Shown piece by piece: positions 1-10,541 of a stretch of 64,000 bases of DNA. Origin of the DNA: Gracilaria domingensis. Lineage: Eukaryota; Rhodophyta; Florideophyceae; Gracilariales; Gracilariaceae. The first letter of the stretch is position 1; the number at the start of each line of letters is the position of its first letter. Made by a program: the position numbers and the translations under genes. The DNA lies in contig VCMS01000264.1 of NCBI GenBank assembly GCA_022539475.1, forward strand, positions 1-64,000, in the 5' to 3' direction. The notes under the pieces were generated by a model. That model was given only the letters and a program-made list of their open reading frames with translations. It was not told the origin of the DNA and made no database searches.

Positions 1-1956
1 CGGATCTCTACCACGGATACCGTGACTTATGCGTATAATACGCAAGTCACAGAGTAACTGTTATCGCCCCTTGCAGCTCGCTGCTCTCACGGACACCCAC
101 GCCATTGCGTTAACCAATCGAGCAAAGCTGGATACGTCACCGTCAATTACGGATCACTACTTGCAATTGACATCGTATCCGCCAATTGGACCTGTCGCAT
201 CGTCCAATGGCGAAAGCACAACACGCTTACAAGCCGGAACTTTGATGCCCGGGTACGGAACACTACCGCCACTGAAAGTGGGAAACCTCCCTTGTCAGGA
301 GATACTACAACCTGAAAAAGCGGCGCCACAGCTCACCATCGCTGATGGTCCATACCGCGTTTGTATGAATAGAACGTCGACTGGAAGTTGGCGAACGCTC
401 AGATGAGCGTGTTCTCCTGCGATCGCGTTGTGCAGCCAACCTGCACACGGAAATATTCAGATTCACAGCAGGAAGCTGACAGACACAGAACCGAGAATTC
501 TCGGCAGAACACTACACCTACTGTGGCTTTGCAACCCTGCAAGGTCTCGCAACGTACCGATTATATCTCCCAAGCGAGATATCGGAACATAACCCTGGTT
601 GAAATCGCCGTTTCACGGCGTCTTACCACCCGTCAACAGACGTGATGACTATGCCCCCGTAACGCCTCACCCTAAAGGAGGGTGAGGATTCACGTGTCGC
701 GGGAAGTGAGTCACCGGTTCGCTCCGTCGCAGCACCTGATTCACGGAAAGTAATGAGCAGAGGCAGAGTCGCCTCAGGACACCGATTCGAAGACTATTGC
801 TACGACACCACTGTCAGTGAAGACACCCGCTGTCCGTGTTGAAATCGCGACGGACGACCCGCATCGGCGCTGTCGCGCAAACTCTGCGAGATACACAACC
901 TTTCCACGAAGATCCGACCTCAGGAAGACACGCACGCAACGAAACGATCAAGTGTGTCCAGATACTGTATTCTTCACCCATCTGGGGAATTGTCACAGAA
1001 CACGCGCCCAGTCGATCGCACGACCAAGACGCCGACATGCTCTCGTTCGCGAATTCACGCAAGGGCCGGAAGTGATCTAAGAACACCGACTTCTCGCAGA
1101 GCAGCTACAGCGAAGCTGGATACTGGTATCACGAATTCCGACCGCAGTCGCCCGCATCTCGCCCGCTGACGACCGCCGCAAAAACCGCCTTCGCAGGCGC
1201 GCTGTTAGCAGTAGTCCAGGCAATCCCGTATCGTTGACACTGCAGACAAGAAGAGAGAAGAGCTCCTGAAGCGAAGATCAAGCACCCCGGTTCCGGGTAA
1301 TTAGTGTAAACATATACTTAGTGTTACGTTCACACGCTTGGGAAGTCCAGTCGCACGTCATGACGTTTGATCAAGTCATGACGCGCACCGTCGCTTGGAA
1401 TACGGATTAACAGCCCGATTTAGGAAAATGCACACCGCAATCTCAGGAGCGCTTGCGCACCACAAATCTTGGGGTGCGCAGCGCGCGCCACACAGCCCAA
1501 TCACAACTCTTGCAGTGCCACCACGCGAAACTCGCGTTTCTCACGTAACCGGCACGTGCCGTACTAGTGAACAATTCCCTCCGCGTTCGCATCACGTCAA
1601 ACGGAAACTGCCGCATGAAACTAGCCGTTCGCGACCGCCGAAGCGTGCGAAGCTGCTTGAGAACCCGGATTCCGAACGACCACTCGCGAGACACACTTAC
1701 CGCCGAAGCGTCAGGAAAACTCACAGCACCGTGTGACTATGTAACGGCACCGCCGCGACACGCTGACGACCCTTCGCAGGAAGAGCTCGAGCGGGATTAC
1801 TCGAAAGAGTTCGTTGTCGACCACATAGTGGGCACAGTTGGAACCCGAAGGGTATGTCAGTACCAGTACGCTGGTATGCTATCCGCCGTCGCGGACTCGG
1901 ACGAACCCGTGAGCACCTACCCCGATCGAAGATCGTGCATACCACCGTCGTACTAA
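1..1956 (+). pseudogene. Ty3/gypsy pol 3' remnant: integrase C-terminus, linker, chromodomain
   Basis: Bases 1-55 encode, across one frameshift, the integrase tail TDTVTYAYNTQVT, matching the same stretch in elements C and D. Around 325-365 a LTIADGPYRV segment matches the GPY/F module (PIADGPYWV in element C), which in this family lies at the integrase C-terminus. From about 370 to 1780 the reading is broken in all frames and corresponds to the long low-complexity linker seen intact in C. At 1792-1945 KEFVVDHIVG followed by QYQYAG is a chromodomain relic; a frameshift near 1875 moves the EHLPRSK-like end to another frame. Chromodomains of chromoviruses are thought to steer integration to modified histones. 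No function can remain in this copy. Confidence 0.75.
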
Positions 1957-2127
1957 CACGGCGTTGCCGGCTAATCTACATCAAGCGATGTCGTTAACAC
2001 ACGTCGCTGGAGACGGAAGCTTATCGCGTACCGCGCACGAACGGTTCTACGAACCACAACACTCAATCGAGGAACCTGCGACAACCTCCAGAGGATACTG
2101 TACCGCTACTCGCGTGTGAGGAGACAC

Positions 2128-2420
2128 TCTATGAGAGGACAGTTGAAGTTCGAATAGTAACGCCCTCAGGAAGAGGAGAAGTTAAGAAGCACTCGCAGAG
2201 GAAGAAGACTCTATGAAGAGGAAAAGGAAGCTCAGAAGAGAAGAAGCACTCGCAAGAGAAGAAGACTCTATGAAGAGAAAAGAAGCTCAGAAGAAAGAAG
2301 CACTCGTAAGAGGAAGATAAACTCGTAAAGGAAGAAGCACTCGTAAGAGGAAGAAGCACTCGTAAGAGAAATCACCCCGGAAGGAGAAGTTAAGATAACA
2401 CCTTGGAAGAAGGGAAGAAG
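2128..2420 (+). repeat. GAA-rich purine tract with tandem units
   Basis: Nearly all-purine on this strand. A unit of about 57 bases starting GAAGCACTCGCA occurs twice, followed by shorter 19-38 base derivatives starting GAAGCACTCGTA. It directly follows the chromodomain relic. Similar GAA-rich tracts sit at the same place in elements B (about 23645-23790) and C (about 32811-32876, opposite strand), so it looks like a conserved part of these elements rather than a chance microsatellite. Confidence 0.7.
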
Positions 2421-2548
2421 TCTTGAGATCAAGAGAAGTTCACAGTTTACTGGTCAATGTTACTATGTTGTGGCTCGCTAGTCGAGCACACAACGGCCAA
2501 TTATTGGGTATCAGCTAGGAAGACTCCCTAGAGGAGAAGCTGCACGAG

Positions 2549-4466
2549 TTACTCGGATTCCTGCTGGTCTCCAGCGTTCGCAAGCTGCGCAATTAGCGCG
2601 TCGCGCATCTGCGAGACGTCGCCAGATGTCGAGTCGGAGATACCAGCCTCGCTGAGGAATTGAGCTATCACGGCAGCCCGTGCTTCGTCGGTAAGTCCCG
2701 CGTTCGCGGCTTCGTTCGGCGTAGCCGACCCGCCATCGCAGCGAAGCAACATTCTCCGCTGGAGTCGGAACCGCCACAGGCGTAGGAACAGGAGCCACTA
2801 CGGCCCAGAGCCGCTAGAGGCGCAGAGGAACATTCACCGGAGTCGAGAAGATCGCGTCGACACCCGCTTGGGACCTGCACTGCTGAAGAAGTACTGCCCC
2901 CTCCACCGGAGCTGCTGCGAAGTTGTCATCGCCATAGTCGTCACCGTCATCGGGAGCGTCATCAACCATGATGTTTTGATCCCCACAGGTGAAAGAACTC
3001 ATCAGTCATATGAAACCCGTTGGGTGCCCCGGAGGATGACTCGCTCGGCATTCCAAGAAGTTCCGCCTCGCGTTGGTAATCGCACCGGTTCCAGGTCGTA
3101 GTAGATGTAATCACCCGACAGTGAACCTGCGACCCGGAGACCGGTCAATGGCAAGATCCCTTCGTCGCCGCGCTCTGCGAACAGGAACCTGTTCCAGTCG
3201 ACTCCATCAATCACTCGCAAGAGGCACATGACTTCCGAGAAGTTTCCATTACCGCCAAGCGGGATAGTGAGATCCAAGGCTCGGATGAGTTGCCGCAAGC
3301 GGGAGAATGAACCACAGTCATACTGGTCATATACCTCGTTGAGAATACACCGCTGTTCGCGCCGCCCACTCCGTGAGGACAACGCTCCACCATCCCGTAA
3401 ACGGGTTTGTCACGAGCCTACTACCCACATACGTGAGACAGGGGGAGTTCCACGTAACAACCACGGCAGACCTCCACGGACGCCCACACAAAGGGAGAGG
3501 AACATATCTCCACGCATGTGGCGCGGACGAATCCGGTTTGACTCCGTGTTTTGATACGGATAAGGTAACCCCATCGGGAGCGGGCACGTCGTTCGGACGG
3601 ATCATTGTTTGAAGGTAGTTGGACCGCGGTACGCGTGGGAGATATCGAAATTCTGCACGCAGAAGCGACGGGTCCAGCACAGGAATCCTGGTGAACGGGG
3701 ACGTTCTGGTAACGCTCCACCACACCGGCGAGCCGGGCAAGATTCTCTCCATATTGATTTCCCGAGTGTTCGGAAGAAGGCCACGTCGAAACGGAAGTTC
3801 GCCGGAATCGGGCGCTCTGAGTACGTGCGAAACATGCGCATGTGCGCTACGCGAACCATGGCCGCTCGGCGGAGTTGTGCGACTGACCACGATGGTGGAC
3901 GAGCGCGTTGGTAGGCACGGTAATCCGGTAATGCCAGTCGAACGTCACCGTCATCCAGACGTGCACGCCTCCTGGGAGGTGACCACTGCCATCGGCATAC
4001 GCCTCGACGAGGGAACGATTGGTCACGCCTTGCGGATGAAACCACGGAGCCCGTAAAACGGTGGGATTGCTGCGAGGTCGACGTTGTCGAGTTCGTCATA
4101 CGACGCCCACGCGCCCGCATACGGGTTGACTACCGGTTGGACCGGAACAGCAGGAGCGATCCAGTTCCACTGCGGTACAGACGCCGGGGCGGAAGTTGAC
4201 CACCCGTCTGGGAAGAGGGCAGTATGGAATCCCGGATTGACCGGTTGAGGAGCGGAACGCCAGCGGAGGCCGGCTGTGAAGGAGGCACTCCAGAGGAGGA
4301 AGGGTGTGAAACACCAGCAAACCCACCAAAGTATTGGTTTTGGGACCCGACAGGCGGTGATCGTCGCCCTGATTGGGTTAGGCATCGCGGAAGCGGCGCG
4401 AGGAAGAGAAGGAAGCGCTGGAAGCGAGAGAGAAGGGAGAGCGCGCCGAGGTATCGGAGGAGACAC
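2549..4466 (-). pseudogene. Antisense accessory ORF of element A (decayed)
   Basis: This stretch lies between pol and the 3' LTR but reads on the opposite strand. It is split over several frames: 4466-4023 (147 codons), 3890-3327 (187), 3382-3002 (126) and 2752-2549 (67). Landmarks shared with the block at 25320-23918 in element B are RYVPLP, Y(I/V)GS(K/R)L, WS(L/V)VL(A/T)EWAAR, EVYD and LDL(S/T)IPLG, in the same order, plus an alanine-rich C-terminal helix (ALIAQLANAG here). The N-terminal piece has a hydrophobic stretch (ILWWVCWCFTPFLLW) and a Pro-rich segment. I do not recognise a family. Order and identity at the protein level across two elements argue that it was once a real gene. Antisense additional ORFs between pol and the 3' LTR are known in some plant LTR retrotransposons such as Grande and Retand; relationship to those is not shown here. 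Confidence 0.6.
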
Positions 4467-4609
4467 TACCGCAGTACGCGTGGAGAGGGGTGGACCAGAG
4501 TCGCCGTTAGAAGAGACCGGGAGGCCGGATTGGAGACCGTCATGCCGACGTGCTTAAATACACTCCAGAGGAGGAAAACGAAATCGCTCGCGTGGTCGTC
4601 TCGCACCCT

Positions 4610-4620
4610 AAGGAGGGAAA
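4610..4620 (+). promoter_or_regulatory. Polypurine tract of element A
   Basis: The run AAGGAGGGAAA abuts the LTR start TGTAGTGCAACGC. A polypurine tract at this spot primes plus-strand DNA synthesis in LTR retrotransposons and here fixes the left edge of the 3' LTR. Confidence 0.7.
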
Positions 4621-5428
4621 TGTAGTGCAACGCGATGCGGACTCCTTCGCTGATGCGATTCATAACATGCACGGCGATGCCGGGAGGTGGTGGCACACAG
4701 TATGAGTAACTGGTGAGATCAGCCCATTCTTGGTATACTTAATATTAGAATTAGTGTTATGAGGCGCACGGCTTAGCCGGTGGGTCACACACGTGTGGGA
4801 AGTTTGCACCCATTAGTTGGGGTATTTTAGATGTTTATTCTAGATATTTTCGCTACACCGCTTGACAGTGGGTTTGCACTCTACACTACTTAGTAGGTTG
4901 AGCTGCACCCATTGTCGGGAAGTAAACGAACGAACCGAGTGTTCGGCTCTGATGTTTCACCCTTGGTGACCGATATCCTCCTCCCGGAGAGTCGGCACCT
5001 TGTGCAGGCTCATCATCCGCCTCGCGGCATCATTAACACCACTACCGCTTTCGCGTGTTTACTTTGGTGTGTTTCTTTTATTTCTGTCCCTGTTATACAG
5101 GTAGCACTACTTGGTGTACCGGTGCATACCGTTCGTGGCTCGACACACTCGCGTGGGCTATTACCGCTCTCGCGTGTCATCGCCACACTCGTGGGTACCG
5201 CGTGCTACGCACGTGACGCTACTGCCGACTTGTGTCGTGTGTTCTCTACCGCTGGACGCTTCTTCTTCGCCGCTTCGCTCCCTCCATTACTTGGAAGGGT
5301 CGACCCCGGTCTTACACCCGGCATTGCCGTGTCGTACCTGTGGGAGCGCTCTACTGCTGTGCTCGCCTCTTGAGAGAGGGTCTGAACCGCCTTTGCGTGT
5401 CTTTCCCCATCGCTGGGTTTGCACAACA
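4621..5428 (+). repeat. 3' LTR of element A (808 bp)
   Basis: It starts TGTAGTGCAACGC directly after the polypurine tract and ends TTTGCACAACA, giving TG..CA termini and imperfect terminal inverted repeats. The 3' half is pyrimidine-rich and contains the CTTACACCCGGCATTG type motif seen in the other LTR families of this window. No second LTR is visible because the element runs off the left edge. Confidence 0.75.
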
Positions 5429-5539
5429 GTAGTCACACGGCGCGCCAATCATTCAGTAGCCGCAGCCCCACTTCCAGAACAGTAACAGTCCCACAGCAGC
5501 GGTAGCAACAGTGTCCCACATCGCTTTCCCTCATTTCCT

Positions 5540-6733
5540 TTGTTCACAGTAGAAGCGTCCATTCCCGTCCGTAGCAATTCAGAGGAACAGCAGCGCGAGA
5601 GACGCAACACCAGTACAGAGCCAGTGGTACCATCTTCAGTTTCAGGCACGCCGCAGCGCACGGCGCGCAACCTCATCGCCCTCTGCCTCAGGCGCGCCGA
5701 GGCGCGCGGCGCGCGACTTCATCGTTCTCAGGCGCGCCGCAGCGCGCGGCGCGCCACCTCATCTTCCTTTTCCTCACGCGCGCCGCAGCGCACGGCGCCC
5801 GACTTCATTGTCCTCTTCCTTATGCGCGCCGCAGCGCGCGGCGCGCAACCTCATTATCCTCATTGGCGCGCCACAGCAAGCGGCGCGCAGCTTCCTTTTC
5901 TTTGCCGCCGCGCCGCAGCGCGCGACCTCATCATCTTCGGCGGCGCGCCGCGGCGCGCGGCGCGTAGCACTGAGCGCAGACGGGGCGGCAGACGCACGGC
6001 AGCGAGCGCAGACGGGCGGCAGACGCACGGAAGCGAGCGCAGACGGGGCGGCAGACGCACGGCAGCGAGCGCAGACGGGGGCGGCGACGGGCGCAGTTCA
6101 GGGGTGGAGGGTGATTTTATTTCCGGAGCAATCTCCGGAGATAAGAAAATCTTTTGGCAGAGTCCAATGGAGTGCGGGACACTCCCTTGGAACCGCCTCC
6201 ACAAGACTTTTACAAAATTAAGGACATCTTTGCAAAATATAGAAACTTCCCTAGACAGTTCTGAAGACATTATTATTGTCCAGCACTTCGCCCCAAAAAA
6301 GGCAAACAAACGAAGAAACACCAGAGGTGATATATCGCCTATTCAACAGCCGGCTACTGCCCACGTAAAACTCACAGTTCAGACTCTTGTCTTTCCCATA
6401 TCCCAGAATTCCAAAAGTGGGAACCCCCTCTTTCGCGGAACAATTATTACGAAGATATCAGACAATCTTTGCACTGCTAAGCAGCATGCTGTGAAGACAC
6501 TAATGTCAGCGCACGATATGAAATGGTCATGCCCTTTATATGCACCCAAGACTACACCCAAGACTATATCGTCAAACGAGCTAACAAATACTGATGCCAC
6601 AAACAGTGAATTAGATGGTAATGCCGTTTCTAATTTTGCTGTTATCACATCTTCTAAAAGAATAATAGAAACAAAGCAGACAAAAAACCAAGCTATGATC
6701 ACGATACAATCATTATATTGCTGCAAGAAATGA
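5540..6733 (+). CDS. Hypothetical 397-codon ORF spanning repeats
   Basis: The first 190 or so codons are translated GC-rich tandem repeats (Arg/Ala/Ser-rich, compositionally meaningless). The last 205 codons lie in AT-rich DNA and look more protein-like, with a basic patch APKKANKRR. I recognise no domain. The abrupt change in base composition near 6110 suggests a junction between a satellite-like repeat and an older gene fragment rather than one protein. Treat it as an open frame only. Confidence 0.2.
   Translation: MFTVEASIPVRSNSEEQQRERRNTSTEPVVPSSVSGTPQRTARNLIALCLRRAEARGARLHRSQARRSARRATSSSFSSRAPQRTAPDFIVLFLMRAAARGAQPHYPHWRATASGAQLPFLCRRAAARDLIIFGGAPRRAARSTERRRGGRRTAASADGRQTHGSERRRGGRRTAASADGGGDGRSSGVEGDFISGAISGDKKIFWQSPMECGTLPWNRLHKTFTKLRTSLQNIETSLDSSEDIIIVQHFAPKKANKRRNTRGDISPIQQPATAHVKLTVQTLVFPISQNSKSGNPLFRGTIITKISDNLCTAKQHAVKTLMSAHDMKWSCPLYAPKTTPKTISSNELTNTDATNSELDGNAVSNFAVITSSKRIIETKQTKNQAMITIQSLYCCKK
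5640..6095. repeat. GC-rich tandem repeats, two kinds
   Basis: From about 5640 to 5965 blocks of GGCGCGCC-type palindromic sequence alternate with ACTTCATC-type spacers. From about 5966 to 6090 a unit of about 31 bases (GCGAGCGCAGACGGG then CGGCAGACGCACGG) is repeated about four times. CpG density is far above the flanks. Confidence 0.8.
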
Positions 6734-6774
6734 GGGTCGTTTAATAAGGATCAAAATCTGATCAAGGAAAGTCA

Positions 6775-7215
6775 ATGAAAGAATATTTTGCTAGTGCAAT
6801 TAAGCTGGCCAAAGATAAAAACCAGATTGTAAGATCAGCTAAAGCATAACAGAAAAAATTTGTCTATCTTATACAGGACTATAAAACCTACATACAAAAA
6901 AATTGTAAGTTCGCTCGAGACGGAGATGATGAAAACCTTTATGAGAAGCCCCTATTCTGCAAAGAATTGCAGGAGTTGGAGGCTCAAAAAGCCCGACATG
7001 AAACACCAAGAGCCTGTAATACGGAACATGATATATGTGAGGTTGGCATGACAAATAGCCGTAAACGTGCAAAGACCAGTGATAACGGATTTCTAGAACG
7101 TTACTCTAACAATCAGAAGGATCTCCACTCCCAGATAATTGAAAAACGTAAACGTGGTAACAAGCAACGCTTTAAGATGCGCTCGCTGATGGAAAAAATT
7201 GTTAACAAGTTGTAA
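6775..7215 (+). pseudogene. Unrecognised lysine-rich protein relic
   Basis: One frame runs from ATG 6775 to TAA 7213-7215 with a single internal TAA near 6847. The second half is highly charged, with basic patches SRKRAKTS and EKRKRGNKQRFK that could be nuclear-localisation signals. Its 3' end meets, tail to tail, the transposase relic on the other strand that ends at 7234. Autonomous PIF/Harbinger transposons carry two genes, a transposase and a Myb-like protein, so this could be the partner gene. That is inference; I see no clear Myb repeat. Confidence 0.35.
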
Positions 7216-7233
7216 GCTAATGAACTCAGCTGA

Positions 7234-7560
7234 TCATTTATTAAGAATATAATACAGAATTTCATCTCTTTGCTGCGGCCCTGCAGCTGTTTCTCCAGTC
7301 ACCTCTGCAATGTCTCCATCTTCGTTTTCTAGTGGATCAATTATCATACAATCATTTTCAATGAGGCACTTTTTGTGCACAATAATGCAAGCCATGAGCA
7401 TCATGCAAATTTAATCCTCGCGCTGGAGCTTTACTTCTGTTCTTAGAATCGAGAACCTATTTTGAGGAATACCAAATTGGCAATATATTGATTTCCTTGT
7501 ATTAGACGAAATTCCATTTTAAACTCCTATCACCGGACTTGCCCGCATCTCTGCTTGCAA
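7234..7560 (-). pseudogene. PIF/Harbinger-type transposase C-terminal relic
   Basis: Reading leftward from about 7515, one frame gives SNTRKSIYCQFG then NRFSIL, which matches the conserved R..VE..FG.LK.RF.IL block of DDE_Tnp_4 (Harbinger/PIF) transposases. A frameshift near 7412 leads into a second frame with LMACIIVHKKC, the counterpart of the aC..LHN motif, and a C-terminal tail GPQQRDEILYYIL ending in TGA at 7236-7234. The Glu of the VE pair, normally catalytic, is not visible. The N-terminal catalytic part is not recoverable, so this is a dead fragment. Confidence 0.55.
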
Positions 7561-7756
7561 ACTAGATTTCACCATATTTTTATCCAGAATAAACGCGCAA
7601 TTTTGCATCAAATGCGGTCTTACTTAAGTTCCATCAACGCTTAAATCCTTCATTGTGTCCCCAAACGAAAGAGCAAGCTCTCTTCAAAGATACAGTATCG
7701 GTATTGGTAATCATAACTTATTAAAACGCCCATTGATAGAGACCTTAACACTATAA

Positions 7757-7850
7757 GTCGCACGAGGTTATCACGCCTATATAGAGTAGTCACGAGGCAA
7801 TTCCAAATAAAAAGCATTTTGTGCAGCGACTGCCGGCAATGCGGTCATCG
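7757..7850 (+). repeat. Probable copia 5' LTR segment
   Basis: Related to 13555-13650, about 70 percent by eye, with a shared AATAAA signal. The true LTR may extend further on both sides. From here to 8188 no convincing gene is seen; it would be U5 and leader. An antisense 94-codon frame at 7790-8074 has no recognisable domain. Confidence 0.4.
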
Positions 7851-8188
7851 AGTTTTCTTTTTGTCAGATTATTTACAACTTTGCGCAACCGCGCATCAGC
7901 GTACCAAACCAGAACTTGATCTATAGTCCTAGCACTCCTTTCATTCACCCAGATTATTTCTTCCAACTCTTTACGCTTAAGACGCGAGCATAATGCTTTT
8001 ACTACTGCTAAAAGCGAGACATCTGGCATAAGTTCTAGAAAAAAGCATAGCAAGTGATTGCTTACACCACCCACCTAACAAAAGAAGAATCTTTCTTCTT
8101 CTCTCAGTCTTCCGGTTTCTTATCCCAGCATACGTGAACGTTCACAAAAAACCTCATTGAACTCACAACAGAAAATTATTTTCAATGG

Positions 8189-9096
8189 TTACAGAACTTG
8201 CAAGACATTTTCACTGAACATGACTACACAGATCATATCGACTAGATTTCTCAGCCTCATAACTTAGAACACTTAAAAGCAGTTGCTGGTTTACGACGAA
8301 TCATTACAAAAAGCACCACGGAGGAAGTCATCAACGTAATTGCCGACCCCACAGTTTTCACGGGCTCATTTGTCCAAATTTTAGAAACTGTCATGAACAT
8401 TTTCGACTATCAGTATACCAAACATTTTTACAGTCATTCACTGGAGGCCATGAATCTTCGAAAGACCGGCACCATCTCCGAGTACAACAATCAACATATC
8501 TCCATCCGGCGCAAACCAATTGTTGCACAAACTCCGGGTATATCCGATGAGAAAATGACCGTGACCTTCATACGACAGAGTCTGTTGATAGATGAGAGAT
8601 TTTCACAGCGAGCCATATCCATGATGATTGGCAACTCACCTCTGACCATACGTGGGACACAAAACCGCCTCGAGCAGTACAAACACCTACTGTCTTAACA
8701 GGTCCCCATACACTTATCTGCTACACGACCCTCATCATCACAGAACCGAACAAGCAGCCACGGTTACAGAAAAGGACGTGGCCGTGGCCGCGGACGCTAC
8801 GGAGGGTCTAGCACACGCAGCGTACGCAACGCCGTCCTTGACCTCACTAAAGAGATTGAAAATGTCAAACCCCCACGACAACGCAACCCACGAGCTCGCT
8901 CCATTGCCAAACAGGGATCTGCTGCAGAGGATGCCATAGCGGAAGAAATGGCTCAGGCCATGAAATATCTCGAATCACTCCCTGACACGGACACGCCAGA
9001 CACTTCACAGTGTACGTACGCTTTGGACTCTGGAGCCCATCCAAGCATTGTATCCCACGGCACCACAGACGAAACGGACATAAAACCCACATTGTA
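8189..9096 (+). pseudogene. Ty1/copia gag-protease relic
   Basis: One frame can be followed from 8189 to 9096 with in-frame stops at 8243 (TAG) and 8696 (TAA), ending in TAA near 9094. The front part has the copia gag (UBN2-like) pattern: a helical segment, then SEYNNQHISIRRKP and FIRQSLL. The usual CCHC knuckle is absent; in its place is an arginine-glycine run RKGRGRGRGRYGG at about 8769-8807, a plausible RNA-binding segment. The protease signature ALDSGAHPSIV is at about 9019-9051, where DSGA is the aspartic-protease active site of copia elements. A separate basic linker precedes the protease. The two stops make it non-functional. Confidence 0.65.
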
Positions 9097-9159
9097 ACCC
9101 ACACCGTCTCATCCACGCCCCTAGAGACAAGGAAGAGAAGCAGTCTTCGACTAATCAGT

Positions 9160-9561
9160 TATATGGGATTCTCAATGAATGTACCCACACTGATAAACAA
9201 AAACATCAATGGGAACCTCGTCTCTGTTCGTGCGATCACGCGACATCTCGCCCCCGTCATATTTACAGCACATACTGCATATATTCTGAGTCGCACGATA
9301 CCAGTAACAGTGCTTGGCACAGCATCCTGGAACAATAGCACCTACATCCTCAACCTGGGACCCACCTCAAGCTCGGCCAAAACCACCAGGTCTGAAAGCT
9401 CCCAGACGCAGCTCCCGCTCCCGAGCCATAAACAAGCCCACCTCCCTGCTCCACTACCCAGCACCCAACGCAATCGCCTCAAAACTCCTCTGACCAACCG
9501 TTCCAAGCGTTCATTTCGTCCCCGGCCCCTAGCGCTCACTACCTCACCATCACAACACTAA
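9160..9561 (+). pseudogene. Copia protease C-terminus / pre-integrase linker
   Basis: The frame includes INGNLVSVRAITRHLAPVIF, matching the segment of copia polyproteins that follows the protease (NLVSV..ITR...V.F). The remainder to 9561 is rich in Ser, Pro and basic residues with no domain. It stops where the solo LTR enters. Confidence 0.5.
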
Positions 9562-10541
9562 TGTATGGTAAACTCGGAAAAGTGAAAACCCACCAGACTG
9601 ACCGAAGTTCCGCTCTGGTGCGATATGGTAGACCAGCGACAGAGCTCTCTGTACCACCGTAACTTGAGTGTAAGACCAAAGTGGCACTAGCTATACCGAC
9701 AGAGGTGCTAGGCACATTCGTGGGAAAACGGTGAGAAACTCCAGAGATGGGGTAATGTCGGTAACGATGCGACGCGACCAATGACGAGAGTAGTCTCGGG
9801 AGGGAAGGCAACACGGAACAACAAGAAAAACCAACACCCACAGGCGACGGGTAGGGCCTCTTCGGCACTGTGCCCGGAGCGGGGCGAGATCCTCCGACAG
9901 GGATGCAAGGGGTTCCGTAACCATGGCTAAACTTTATACAGAGTCGGATCACTTCGTAATCTAGTCTGATACCTCCTCGGTATGACTCGCAAGTCCTGAC
10001 ATCAACGATAGATGTTCCTCAGAGGTACCGAGAGGGTAGGACCACCGTACCCAGACGCGGCTATACTCGTGAGAGTGATAACCCACGTAGGCGGCTGGCG
10101 CTAGAGCCTCACTCGTGCTGAGTCCACCCGAAAGAGCGCTCCTCGACAAAGACTTCACTTGGGGAGTGCTCGGGTTGACTTAACAAAGGTGGTCGCGTCC
10201 GCGAGATCACGCTCACCTAAGTAGGTCTACTAACTAACTATGTACACGTGGTGCACACCCGCAGGAGTCCGTACACGTAGCTAATCCAGTGTCAGGCGCC
10301 TCAGGTGCACCACCTATCCTCCCGTATTATGCACACACGGTGGTGTCATACATGCGTTCACCTAGCGGTGACAGCCAGCAATGGCGCCCCTGATTAGAGG
10401 TAAAATACTGGGAAAGCCATTCCAAAGTAACCTCCGAAATTGGGTCTCACTCATACATTGGGGTTGCATCCTCCTATACTCACCCCTGCTTATATGAGTA
10501 GCATCCCCACGATTATCACGCTATTTCGCCTTGCTCTACAA
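9562..10541 (-). repeat. Solo LTR inside copia element (980 bp)
   Basis: The minus strand starts TGTAGAGCAAGGCG and ends GTTTACCATACA. Flanks ACTAA (9557-9561) and ACGAA (10542-10546) are a 5-bp TSD with one mismatch. Orientation is inferred from a TATA-like ATATAAG near the start and a pyrimidine-rich 3' half, as in the other Ty3/gypsy LTRs here. Copia reading resumes directly after it. It belongs to no other LTR family I can see in the window. Confidence 0.7.

Larger units (their letters stand above)
1..5428 (+). mobile_element. Ty3/gypsy element A, 3' part (5' end outside window)
   Basis: The order is integrase C-terminus, GPY/F module, long degraded linker, chromodomain relic, GAA-rich purine tract, antisense ORF block, polypurine tract and 3' LTR. 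The right boundary is the LTR end TTTGCACAACA. The left boundary lies outside the window, so no TSD can be checked. Coding parts are broken by frameshifts and stops, so the copy is dead. Its antisense module is shared with element B; its LTR begins with the same 13 bases as that of element D. Confidence 0.8.

Noticed and set aside
2128-2420. CRISPR-like array
   Set aside because: Repeats are purine-rich, contiguous and without unique spacers, inside a retrotransposon of a eukaryote.
7790-8074. 94-codon minus ORF as the Harbinger N-terminus
   Set aside because: Part of it overlaps the repeat shared with 13555-13650, which fits the copia LTR better, and no transposase motif is visible.
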